Shown piece after piece: positions 32,523 through 39,629 of a DNA stretch of 64,000 nucleotides. A program made the position numbers and the translations under genes. Each line of letters opens with the position of its first letter. Position 1 is the first letter of the stretch. Under the pieces are notes generated by a model. It saw nothing but the letters and a program-made list of their open reading frames with translations, was not told the origin of the DNA and did not search any database. Origin of the DNA: Chelatococcus sambhunathii (lineage in GTDB: Bacteria > Pseudomonadota > Alphaproteobacteria > Rhizobiales > Beijerinckiaceae); the NCBI RefSeq assembly GCF_001418005.1, contig NZ_LIOL01000003.1, forward strand, positions 471,154 to 535,153, written 5' to 3'.

Positions 32523-33368
32523 TCAGCCGAGCCGCGCGGCGTGCCAGCGCAGGTGGTCCTCGATGAAGGTGGCGATGAAGAAATAGGAGTGGTCGTAGCC
32601 CTCCTGGAGGCGCAGGGTCAGCGCGATACCGGCCTTGCGGCAGGCCTCTTCCAGCAGCTCCGGCTTCAGCTCGCGCGTGAGGAAGGTGTCGGCCGTGCCC
32701 TGATCGACGAGGATCTCCGGCAGCCGTGCCCCGTCCTCGATCAGCGCACAGGCGTCATAGCTGCGCCATGACACGCGATCCGGTCCGAGATAGCCCGCGA
32801 GCGCCTTCTCGCCCCACGGACAGTTCATGGGCGAGACGATGGGCGCAAAGGCCGACACGGCCCGGAAGCGCTCCGGCGCGCGCAGGGCGATGGTAAGCGC
32901 CCCGTGCCCGCCCATGGAATGGCCCGTGATGCCCTGCCGATCCATGTCCGCCGGCAGTTCCCGCGCGACGAGCGCGGGCAGTTCCACCTCGACATAGCTC
33001 TTCATCCGGTAATGGCGCGCCCATGGCGTCTCGGTCGCATCGACATAGAAGCCGGCCCCGAGGCCGAAGTCGTAGGCGCCTTCGGGATCGTCCGGCACGC
33101 CCTGCCCGCGCGGGCTTGTGTCCGGCGCGACCAGCATGAGACCGAGTTCGGCGGCGATGCGCTGGGCGCCGGCCTTCACCGTGAAGTTCTCCTCCGTGCA
33201 GGTGAGGCCGGAGAGGAACCACACGATGGGCACCTTGCACCCACCCTCGGCCTGCGGCGGCACGAAGGCGGCAAAGCGCATCGCGGTGCCGGTCTCGCGC
33301 GAGGCATGCCGGCAAACGAGCTGGGTGCCGCCGAAGGCGCGGGCACGGCTGAGGATCTCGAAGCACAT
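32523..33368 (-). CDS. fghA: S-formylglutathione hydrolase
   Basis: This 281-residue esterase hydrolyses S-formylglutathione to formate and glutathione, the last step of glutathione-dependent formaldehyde detoxification. The nucleophile elbow is GHSMGGHGALTIALRAP (Ser near residue 150), the acid Asp lies in ILVDQGTADTFL, and the catalytic His in GYDHSYFFIATFI. The conserved FLSGLTCTEENF oxyanion segment is near residue 51. It lies 10 nt after the S-(hydroxymethyl)glutathione dehydrogenase gene, forming the usual two-gene unit. Length matches the esterase D family. Confidence 0.94.
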   Translation of the reverse strand: MCFEILSRARAFGGTQLVCRHASRETGTAMRFAAFVPPQAEGGCKVPIVWFLSGLTCTEENFTVKAGAQRIAAELGLMLVAPDTSPRGQGVPDDPEGAYDFGLGAGFYVDATETPWARHYRMKSYVEVELPALVARELPADMDRQGITGHSMGGHGALTIALRAPERFRAVSAFAPIVSPMNCPWGEKALAGYLGPDRVSWRSYDACALIEDGARLPEILVDQGTADTFLTRELKPELLEEACRKAGIALTLRLQEGYDHSYFFIATFIEDHLRWHAARLG

Positions 33369-33378
33369 CGGCGCCTCG

Positions 33379-34494
33379 TCAGTAGATGACGACGGAGCGG
33401 ATCGACTTGCCCTCGTGCATCAGGTCGAAGGCCGTGTTGATCTCGTCGAGCGGCATGGTGTGGGTGATGAGGTCGTCGATGTTGATCTTGCCCTCCATGT
33501 ACCAGTCTACGATCGTCGGCACATCCGTGCGCCCGCGCGCGCCGCCGAAGGCCGTGCCCTTCCAGACGCGGCCGGTGACGAGCTGGAAGGGGCGCGTCGC
33601 GATCTCCTTTCCAGCCTCGGCGACGCCGATGATGATCGACTCGCCCCAGCCGCGATGGCAGCACTCCAACGCCTGGCGCATCACGTCGACATTGCCGGTG
33701 GCATCGAAGGAGAAGTCCGCCCCGCCGTCGGTAAGGTCGACGATCGCCTGCACCACCTTGTCGGTACCGATCTCCTTCGGGTTGATGAAGTCGGTCATGC
33801 CGAACTTGCGCGCCATCGCCGCCTTGGAGGGGTTGATGTCGACGCCGATGATCCTGTCGGCCCCCACCATGCGCGCGCCCTGGATGACATTGAGGCCGAT
33901 GCCGCCGAGGCCGAAGACGACGACATTGGCCCCCGGCCACACCTTGGCGGTGTAGATGACAGCGCCGATACCGGTGGTGACGCCGCAGCCGATGTAGCAG
34001 ATCTTGTCGAAGGGCGCGTCTTCGCGCACCTTGGCGAGCGCGATCTCCGGCAGCACCGTGAAATTCGCGAAGGTCGAACAGCCCATGTAGTGGAAAACGG
34101 TCTCGCCGTCGCAGCGGAAGCGGCTGGTGCCGTCCGGCATCACGCCCTGGCCCTGCGTGGCGCGGATCGCCGTGCACAGGTTCGTGCGCCGCGAGAGGCA
34201 GGATTTGCAGTTGCGGCACTCGGGCGTGTAGAGCGGGATGACATGGTCGCCGGGCTTGAGCGCCGTGACGCCGGCACCGACCTCGCGCACGATGCCCGCC
34301 CCCTCGTGACCGAGAATGGCCGGGAACTTGCCCTCGGAATCGAGCCCCGACAGCGTATAGGCGTCCGTGTGGCAGACCCCCGTCGCCATCACCTCGACCA
34401 GCACCTCGCCCGCCTTCGGCCCCTCGAGCCTGACCGTCTCGATGGTGAGCGGCTTGCCGGCCTCCCAGGCTACTGCGGCGCGCGTCTCGATCAT
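33379..34494 (-). CDS. adhC: S-(hydroxymethyl)glutathione dehydrogenase (class III alcohol dehydrogenase)
   Basis: This 371-residue NAD+-dependent zinc enzyme oxidises S-hydroxymethylglutathione, the spontaneous formaldehyde adduct, to S-formylglutathione. It also reduces S-nitrosoglutathione in this family. Catalytic zinc ligands are in [12 protein letters not shown] and GHEGAGIV, and structural zinc cysteines in [16 protein letters not shown] (about residues 90-105). The nucleotide fold is [19 protein letters not shown] (about residue 190). It is the first gene of the unit with fghA. Expected cytoplasmic homodimer. The upstream gap to 34753 (about 260 nt) shows no gene that I can support. 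Confidence 0.95.
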   Translation of the reverse strand: MIETRAAVAWEAGKPLTIETVRLEGPKAGEVLVEVMATGVCHTDAYTLSGLDSEGKFPAILGHEGAGIVREVGAGVTALKPGDHVIPLYTPECRNCKSCLSRRTNLCTAIRATQGQGVMPDGTSRFRCDGETVFHYMGCSTFANFTVLPEIALAKVREDAPFDKICYIGCGVTTGIGAVIYTAKVWPGANVVVFGLGGIGLNVIQGARMVGADRIIGVDINPSKAAMARKFGMTDFINPKEIGTDKVVQAIVDLTDGGADFSFDATGNVDVMRQALECCHRGWGESIIIGVAEAGKEIATRPFQLVTGRVWKGTAFGGARGRTDVPTIVDWYMEGKINIDDLITHTMPLDEINTAFDLMHEGKSIRSVVIY

Positions 34495-34753
34495 GCCCTG
34501 TCCTCCAGTCTCGCCAAGCCGGCAGCCGGAACTGCCGGGGGGTTCTCAGACACTATGCACGATGATGGCGAGTCGGGGACAGCAGGAGCGATCTCGGACG
34601 CGGATTTCACCTGCGAAGGCATGGCAGGCCGTCGGCCGAGCGCTCGCGACCGGCGGCGCCGACAGGCTGACAACTAACGCGGCATGCCCGAATCAGCCAT
34701 AAGGAGGCCCTTCGGGCTTGGCCGCCATTTCCGATCATGCGGCGTCTGCCTGA

Positions 34754-35773
34754 ATGGACTGGGGATATCGGGGGCAGACGTTGAATCATTCGAGAGTGAA
34801 CCGGAGCGCTGCCGTTGCCGGAACGGTGGCCTTTTGCGTATTGCTGGCGCCGTCTACGGGGCTGGCGGCCGATGTCGCGACGCGAGCGGCGCCTGTAGCC
34901 GCTGGCGGGCCCGGCAGCGGTATTTCGGCGGAAGTCTTCGGGGGTTACCTGACGGGGACGGCCGGCGAGTACGTCTATAACGTGCCGGGCGATGGCGGGA
35001 AGATCAGCCAGCTCAATTGGCAGATCGACAATGCGGCAATCGTCGGCGCACGCATCGCCTTTCAGCCGCGGGACTGGCTCACCTTGCGCGCGAGCGGCTG
35101 GTCGGCCGTCGCGTCGGACAACGCCATGGACGATTTCGACTGGTTGGCCGGCTACCAGGGCTTCGACAGCTGGACGCACTGGTCCCATTCATCGCGCACC
35201 AGCCTCGCGCTCGCCTACCAGCTCGACCTCGGCGGTGCGGTGAGGATCCATGCGGAGGGGCCGCTGGAGATCAATGCCCTCGCCGGCTACCGCTTCATGA
35301 CCTTCAAGATGAACGACCGCGGCGGTCACTACATCTATTCGGAAAACGGCTTCCGCAACCAGGCCGGCGTCTTTCCCGACGGACTGGGCATTGCCTACCA
35401 GCAGTGGTGGCATACGCCTTACATCGGCCTCGGCGGCAGCTACACCAGCGGGCCCGTCAAGATCATCGCCGAGTTCATCACCAGCCCGCTCGTCATGGGC
35501 CGCGACAAGGACCATCACAACATGCGCGACATCGTCTTCAAGGAGACGTTCAGTCCGAGCTGGATGGTCGGCGCGACGCTCGGCATCGAATATGCGGTCA
35601 CAGATATGCTCGCCCTGACCGGACGCGCCGAATACCAGAACTATTTCGAGGCCAAGGGCAGTACCCTCATGATCGACGGCGACGATGGCGTCGTCACGAA
35701 GATCCCGAAGCCAGGCGCCGGCGCCGGCATGGACACCTTAATTCTCTCGGTAGGCCTGAAAGCGTCCCTCTGA
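34754..35773 (+). CDS. Omptin-family outer-membrane protease
   Basis: This 339-residue predicted ten-stranded beta-barrel has the omptin catalytic constellation. MDDFDW supplies the Asp83/Asp85 pair of OmpT and GRDKDHHNMRD the Asp210/His212 dyad. Further OmpT-like blocks are SQLNWQIDNAAIVGARIAFQ near residue 85 and GGHYIYSENGFRN near 197. It starts with a signal peptide ending TGLAAD. The ATG at 34754 lacks a ribosome site; a TTG at 34781 (MNHSRVNRS, preceded by GGGGG) or a GTG at 34796 may be the true start. Omptins cleave between basic residues of peptides at the cell surface and are best known from enterobacteria. It ends in hydrophobic-aromatic-poor VGLKASL. Confidence 0.8.
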   Translation: MDWGYRGQTLNHSRVNRSAAVAGTVAFCVLLAPSTGLAADVATRAAPVAAGGPGSGISAEVFGGYLTGTAGEYVYNVPGDGGKISQLNWQIDNAAIVGARIAFQPRDWLTLRASGWSAVASDNAMDDFDWLAGYQGFDSWTHWSHSSRTSLALAYQLDLGGAVRIHAEGPLEINALAGYRFMTFKMNDRGGHYIYSENGFRNQAGVFPDGLGIAYQQWWHTPYIGLGGSYTSGPVKIIAEFITSPLVMGRDKDHHNMRDIVFKETFSPSWMVGATLGIEYAVTDMLALTGRAEYQNYFEAKGSTLMIDGDDGVVTKIPKPGAGAGMDTLILSVGLKASL

Positions 35774-35796
35774 CGGAAGCCTCCGCTACACCACAG

Positions 35797-35819
35797 GGCC
35801 GGCCCGGATGGAGCCGGCC
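35797..35819. terminator. Hairpin between convergent omptin and membrane-protein genes
   Basis: GGCCGGC and GCCGGCC pair around a 9-nt loop, followed on the plus strand by TTGACTTA. It lies between the stop of the rightward omptin gene and the stop of the leftward gene at 35825, a position suited to termination of both. Confidence 0.5.
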
Positions 35820-35824
35820 TTGAC

Positions 35825-36271
35825 TTATCGGTGTGCGATCCAGCCGCGCTTCCTCGCCTGCGCGGCGAACCATGGGAGGAAGACGCCGATGGCGAAGATG
35901 AACAGGGGAAACGGAACGGCCATGAAGCCGAGGAGGCCGATCGCGTCCATGACGAGGAAGGTGTAGCCGAACTGCAGGACGATGGCGGCGAGTGACACGG
36001 CGAAAGCCGGCATCGCCCACCCCTTGCGCAGGACGAGCCCGAGCGCGCCGGCAAGCCCGCTGAGGATGGCAAGGCCATAGACGGCAAAGAGCCACTGCGG
36101 TCGCGCGGCATAGAGCTGGCGCTGCGCCTCGCGCATCCCGGCAACGGTGGCCTCATCGGTCATCAGGTCGACGGTCCAGGCCATGGCGCCGAAGAGCATC
36201 CACAGGAGGGCGAGGCCGGAGACGAGCCAATACCAGGACGGTGGCCGGCCGGTCGCAGAGATCGGAACCAT
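35825..36271 (-). CDS. Small four-span membrane protein, function unknown
   Basis: This 148-residue protein has four predicted membrane helices: WYWLVSGLALLWMLFGAMAW, then WLFAVYGLAILSGLAGALGL, AFAVSLAAIVLQFGYTFLVM, and FMAVPFPLFIFAIGVFLPWF. The C-terminus is basic (AQARKRGWIAHR). Similar proteins are frequently encoded beside VOC/PhnB-like genes in alphaproteobacteria and are left as hypothetical or DoxX-like. It follows the double PhnB-like gene by 19 nt in a leftward unit that appears to start at the operator-promoter at 38162-38191. I cannot assign a function. Confidence 0.7.
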   Translation of the reverse strand: MVPISATGRPPSWYWLVSGLALLWMLFGAMAWTVDLMTDEATVAGMREAQRQLYAARPQWLFAVYGLAILSGLAGALGLVLRKGWAMPAFAVSLAAIVLQFGYTFLVMDAIGLLGFMAVPFPLFIFAIGVFLPWFAAQARKRGWIAHR

Positions 36272-36290
36272 CTCTTTTTCCTTTCCTCTG

Positions 36291-37217
36291 TCAGGACGAG
36301 GCCCGGCCCGCGTGGGCGGCTTCGAGCGCCGCGATGTCGAACTTCTTCATTTTCAAGAGGGCGTCCATCACCCTCTCGGCGCCTTCCCGGTCCGGGCCGG
36401 AGAGCAGTTTGGGCAACACGGCCGGCACAATCTGCCAGGAAAGGCCGAAGCGGTCCTTCAGCCAGCCGCACTGCTGTGCCGTCGCGTCACCGCCTGCGCC
36501 GAGCCCCTCCCAGTAATGGTCGACCTCGTACTGGCTGTCGCAGAGCACCTGGAAGGAGAAGGCCTCGTTGAAGGCGAAGCCGTGCGGCATGCTGCTGTCC
36601 ATCGCGCTGAAACTCTGGCCGGCCAGCGCGAAGCGCGCGTATTTCACGTTGCCCTCGCGGTCGTTCTCATCCGGCCCGTAGCGGTGCAGGTCCGCGATCG
36701 CGGCGGCGGGAAAGAGGCTTGTATAGGTGCGCATCGCCTCCTCGGCCTTCCCGGCTACATCCCCCGTGAACAGGAGCGACGGCGTGATCTCGATATTGGC
36801 GCGCGGCGCGCGGTCGAGCATGATCTGCCACGACAGGCCGTAGCGGTCGCTCAGCCAGCCATACCTGTCGCTCCAGTCGTAGCGGTCGAGCGGCATCAGC
36901 ACGTTGCCACCCTCGACGAGCCGATGCCACAACCTGTCCACGTCGGCTTCCGAGCCGCAGTGGACAAAGAGCGACGCGGCCGGCGTGAATCTGAAATGCG
37001 GGCCGCCGTTGAGCGCGAGGAAGCTGCGCCCGGAGAGGCTGAACTCCACGGTCATCACGGAGCCCTCCGGCCGACCGTGTACTTCCTGGCCGGCCTTGCC
37101 GTAGCGTGTGACCGTGCCCGTGGCGGAACCAGGCAGGAGCGACGTATAGAAGGCTGCCGCCTCCTCGCCTTCATGATCGAACCACAGGCAGGGAATGATC
37201 GGTGGATGGTTGGTCAT
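36291..37217 (-). CDS. Tandem PhnB-like VOC protein
   Basis: This 308-residue protein contains two copies of the PhnB-type vicinal-oxygen-chelate domain. The first starts PCLWFDHEGEEAAAFYTSLL and includes ALNGGPHFRFTPAASLFVHC; the second starts about residue 160 (SLLFTGDVAGKAEEAMRTYT) and includes FAFNEAFSFQVLCDSQYEVD. Both end with the WQI strand typical of the family (YGLSWQIMLD and FGLSWQIVPAVL). These proteins resemble ubiquinone methyltransferase-like sequences but their reaction is unknown. It lies 10 nt after a single-domain VOC gene in the same leftward unit. Family context suggests small-molecule detoxification under ArsR-type control. Confidence 0.82.
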   Translation of the reverse strand: MTNHPPIIPCLWFDHEGEEAAAFYTSLLPGSATGTVTRYGKAGQEVHGRPEGSVMTVEFSLSGRSFLALNGGPHFRFTPAASLFVHCGSEADVDRLWHRLVEGGNVLMPLDRYDWSDRYGWLSDRYGLSWQIMLDRAPRANIEITPSLLFTGDVAGKAEEAMRTYTSLFPAAAIADLHRYGPDENDREGNVKYARFALAGQSFSAMDSSMPHGFAFNEAFSFQVLCDSQYEVDHYWEGLGAGGDATAQQCGWLKDRFGLSWQIVPAVLPKLLSGPDREGAERVMDALLKMKKFDIAALEAAHAGRASS

Positions 37218-37227
37218 GTCCTTCTCC

Positions 37228-37632
37228 TCACGCGGGCATCGCCGACGGGTCCATCCAGAACAGCTCCCAGATGTGTCCGTCGGGGTCCTCGAAGCTGCGC
37301 TCGAACATGAAGCCGTGGTCGCCCGGCTCGCGCGCTTCTTTGCCGCCGGCCGCGAGCACCTTGTCCATCATGGCGTTGACGGCCTCCTTGCTGTCGAGCT
37401 GCAGCGCCAGCAGCACCTCGGTCGTGCGGCTCACATCCGCGATGTCCTTCCTGGTGAAGCGGCGCAGGCTGCCCGGCGTGTGCAGCATGGCGAAGATGGT
37501 GTCGGAGATGACGAGCGCGGCCGCCTCGTCGTTCGTGAAGCGCTGATCGAAGGAATAGCCGAGGGCCTCGAAGAAGCGCATCGAGCGCTTCAGGTCCGAG
37601 ACCGCCATATTGACGAAGATCGCCTTGGCCAT
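37228..37632 (-). CDS. VOC family (glyoxalase/bleomycin-resistance-like) protein
   Basis: This 134-residue single VOC domain begins MAKAIFVNMAVSDLKRSMRF and contains the typical metal-ligand elements at the start, in TIFAMLHTPG and near the end (GFMFERSFEDPDGHIWELFW). The ATG at 37632 follows GGAG. The reading frame stays open upstream through the broken VOC gene at 37660-38056 without a stop, so the two are in one frame, but the ribosome site and sequence family support an independent start. Homologues are uncharacterised lactoylglutathione-lyase-like proteins. It is co-transcribed with the tandem PhnB-like gene. Confidence 0.85.
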   Translation of the reverse strand: MAKAIFVNMAVSDLKRSMRFFEALGYSFDQRFTNDEAAALVISDTIFAMLHTPGSLRRFTRKDIADVSRTTEVLLALQLDSKEAVNAMMDKVLAAGGKEAREPGDHGFMFERSFEDPDGHIWELFWMDPSAMPA

Positions 37633-37659
37633 GGGTGGCTCCGATAACGTTTGAAGGGA

Positions 37660-38056
37660 ATTCACGAAACGGCTCAGGTCTGCTGGCCGGGAGGGGGGCG
37701 CGGGCTGGCGCATGCCGATGCGGTTTCCTTCCGTATCACAGAGGGCGACGCACTCGCCTATCCCGAGAATGTTCATCGGCTCGCAGGACACCTTGACGAC
37801 CGCATATACTCCACGGTGATACGGATATTGCGCCGGCCATTGCGGATTGCGCCCGTGGAAGCTGCCGTTAATCACGCCCGACTTGACTGGCGCGCATGTC
37901 CTCCTCCGTCTCGGTCGTCGTTGCGAGGACCTCATAGCCCGTTTCCGGATCGAGCATCGCGGTGTGCCAGTTGAAGGCGGAGCGACAGAAGGCCGCCATG
38001 TGCCCACGGTCGTCATAGGGCACTTCAAAAGCGACGACGGTACACGTTCGACGCAA
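37660..38056 (-). pseudogene. Broken VOC-family gene
   Basis: A TTG at 38056 with GGAGG six bases upstream starts a VOC domain (VVAFEVPYDDRGHMAAF, then TGYEVLATTTETEEDMR). A frameshift near 37890-37897 moves the homology to another frame (APVKSGVINGSFHGRNPQWP). About 20-25 residues of the usual domain are then missing between PAQYP and ILGIGECVALCDTEGN, and the stop codon is lost. The gene is therefore inactivated by at least two lesions, while its promoter at 38162-38191 and the downstream genes look intact. Confidence 0.75.
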
Positions 38057-38161
38057 GATTTGCCTCCGGAAGAGAGAGTTGTCCGCGGACCGCGCCGCTG
38101 TTCCGACGCCCGGTCTTCTCGCCATCTGCCGGCCGATATGATCGAGCAATCCAATATAAAG

Positions 38162-38191
38162 GTTGATATCAACGTTTTATGGGATTGTCAA
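38162..38191 (-). promoter_or_regulatory. Promoter with palindromic operator upstream of the VOC/PhnB-like unit
   Basis: On the minus strand TTGACA (38186-38191), a 17-nt spacer, then TATCAA (38163-38168) lie as -35 and -10. The -10 is inside GTTGATATCAAC (38162-38173), the same palindrome and spacing as at 32430-32459. Being symmetrical, the operator could also influence the rightward OsmC gene at 38292. Confidence 0.7.
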
Positions 38192-38291
38192 TGCACCGGC
38201 GACCACGAGCGCTTCGTCAGACAATTGTCCGAAATACGCGCCTAACATGAGGCTTGGGCCATCCGGCTCGGATCCAGCACAGGAGCGAGGC

Positions 38292-38723
38292 ATGAAGATC
38301 AATCGTACGGGATCGGCTGTCTGGTCGGGAGGCCTCAAGGACGGCCGCGGCGCCCTCTCCACGCAGAGCGGCGCCCTGAAGGATTACCCCTACGGCTTCT
38401 CGAGCCGCTTCGAGGGCGTGGCGGGCTCGAATCCGGAGGAACTCATCGGCGCGGCCCATGCGGGCTGCTTCACGATGGCGCTGTCCCTCATCCTGGGCGA
38501 GGCGGGCCTCACGGCCGAGCGCATGGAGACGACGGCGAAGGTCACGCTGGAGCAGGCAGACGGCGGCTTCTCCATTCCGGCCGTGCACCTGACGCTGAGA
38601 GCCCGCATCCCGGGCGCGGACGACGCGAAGTTCCAGGAACTCGCCGCCAAGGCCAAGGCCAACTGCCCGGTCTCCAAGCTGTTGAAGGCCGAGATCACCC
38701 TGGACGCAACCCTCGAGGGCTGA
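38292..38723 (+). CDS. OsmC-family peroxiredoxin
   Basis: This 143-residue OsmC/Ohr-type protein detoxifies organic hydroperoxides with a two-cysteine mechanism. The catalytic cysteines lie in ELIGAAHAGCFTMALSLILG (about residue 56) and in AKANCPVSKLLKAEITLDA (about residue 122). GSAVWSGGLKDGRGALSTQS is the typical N-terminal hairpin. The ATG follows AGGAGCGAGG. It is transcribed rightwards, away from the VOC unit, with the GTTGATATCAAC palindrome about 120 nt upstream, so shared control with the VOC genes is possible. Length and sequence fit the OsmC rather than the Ohr subgroup. Confidence 0.92.
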   Translation: MKINRTGSAVWSGGLKDGRGALSTQSGALKDYPYGFSSRFEGVAGSNPEELIGAAHAGCFTMALSLILGEAGLTAERMETTAKVTLEQADGGFSIPAVHLTLRARIPGADDAKFQELAAKAKANCPVSKLLKAEITLDATLEG

Positions 38724-38747
38724 TCTGGGATCAGGAGGCTAGGCCCC

Positions 38748-39503
38748 TCACCTCTCCTGCTTCTTCAGGAGGTAGGTGTCCATGATCCACCCCTTCCTCG
38801 CCCGCGCCGCCTGCTTGGTGCGGGCGATCTCCTCACCGACGTCGGCGAGACGGCCGGCGATGACGATCTCGTCCGGCGTGCCGAGATAGGCACCCCACCA
38901 GATGTGCGTGTCGGGATCGTGCCCGGCAAAAGCGGTGCCGCCGTCGAGCATCACGACGGTCGTGCCCTCCCCGGCGAAATCCTCGCCGAGGCGTCGGCCC
39001 GTCGTGATGATCACCGGCTTGCCGATGTCGTTGAGGACCACGCGATGGCTCGCAGCGAGGGCCTGGATGCTGGTGATGCCGGGGATCACCTCGACGGCGA
39101 GCCTCAACGCCCCGCGCGCTTCGACCCGCTCGAGGATGCGCAGGGTGCTGTCGTAGAGCGACGGGTCCCCCCAGACGAGGAAGGCGCCGGTGCGGGCCTC
39201 GTTGAGCTCATCACGGATGAGCGCCTCGTAGATCCCGGCGATGGCCTCGTGCCAGTCCTCGACACCGCTGCGGTAGCCGCCCGAAGCATCGCGCTGCGGT
39301 ACGGCAAAGGAAACGCGGTGCACGCCCGCCCGCTCGATGAAGCGGTCGCAGATCCCGCGCCGCAAAGCCGCGAGCTCCTCCTTCTCCGCACCCTTCTCGG
39401 GAATGAAGACCACGTCCGCCCGATTGAGCGCCTTGATGGCCTCAACGGTCATGTGCTCCGGGTTGCCGGCGCCGATGCCGATGACGAGGATGTTGCGCTG
39501 CAT
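38748..39503 (-). CDS. cobF: Precorrin-6A synthase (deacetylating)
   Basis: This 251-residue SAM-dependent methyltransferase of aerobic cobalamin synthesis methylates C-1 of precorrin-5 and releases acetate. The tetrapyrrole-methylase N-terminus NILVIGIGAGNPEHMTVEAI carries the SAM-binding glycine loop. GAFLVWGDPSLYDSTLRILE (about residue 106) and VEVIPGITSIQALAASHRVV (about 136) are typical blocks, and the WGAYLGTP segment is specific for CobF. No other cob gene is in the window, and no cobalamin riboswitch is recognisable in the 126-nt upstream gap. It is the marker of the oxygen-dependent pathway, so the remaining genes should be elsewhere. Confidence 0.92.
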   Translation of the reverse strand: MQRNILVIGIGAGNPEHMTVEAIKALNRADVVFIPEKGAEKEELAALRRGICDRFIERAGVHRVSFAVPQRDASGGYRSGVEDWHEAIAGIYEALIRDELNEARTGAFLVWGDPSLYDSTLRILERVEARGALRLAVEVIPGITSIQALAASHRVVLNDIGKPVIITTGRRLGEDFAGEGTTVVMLDGGTAFAGHDPDTHIWWGAYLGTPDEIVIAGRLADVGEEIARTKQAARARKGWIMDTYLLKKQER

Positions 39504-39592
39504 GAATGGCTTTCGTCGCCGATGAAGGGGGTTGAACGGGTCGAGAATGCGGGCACTGCAACCGACGGTGTGGTGCCGTTCCGCATCAGCGT

Positions 39593-39620
39593 TCCTTTCC
39601 GGGACAGATACCGGAAAGGA
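39593..39620. terminator. Perfect hairpin at the 3' end of the thiamine-diphosphate enzyme gene
   Basis: TCCTTTCCGG and CCGGAAAGGA form a 10-bp perfect stem around an 8-nt loop, ten bases beyond the stop at 39630. No T-run follows on the minus strand. It is the likely 3' boundary of the leftward TRAP/decarboxylase unit and separates it from cobF. Confidence 0.5.
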
Positions 39621-39629
39621 GGAGCCCCC

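Noticed and set aside
39504..39629. Cobalamin riboswitch upstream of cobF
   Set aside because: The 126-nt gap is too short and shows no B12-box-like sequence; only a hairpin belonging to the neighbouring gene end is seen.
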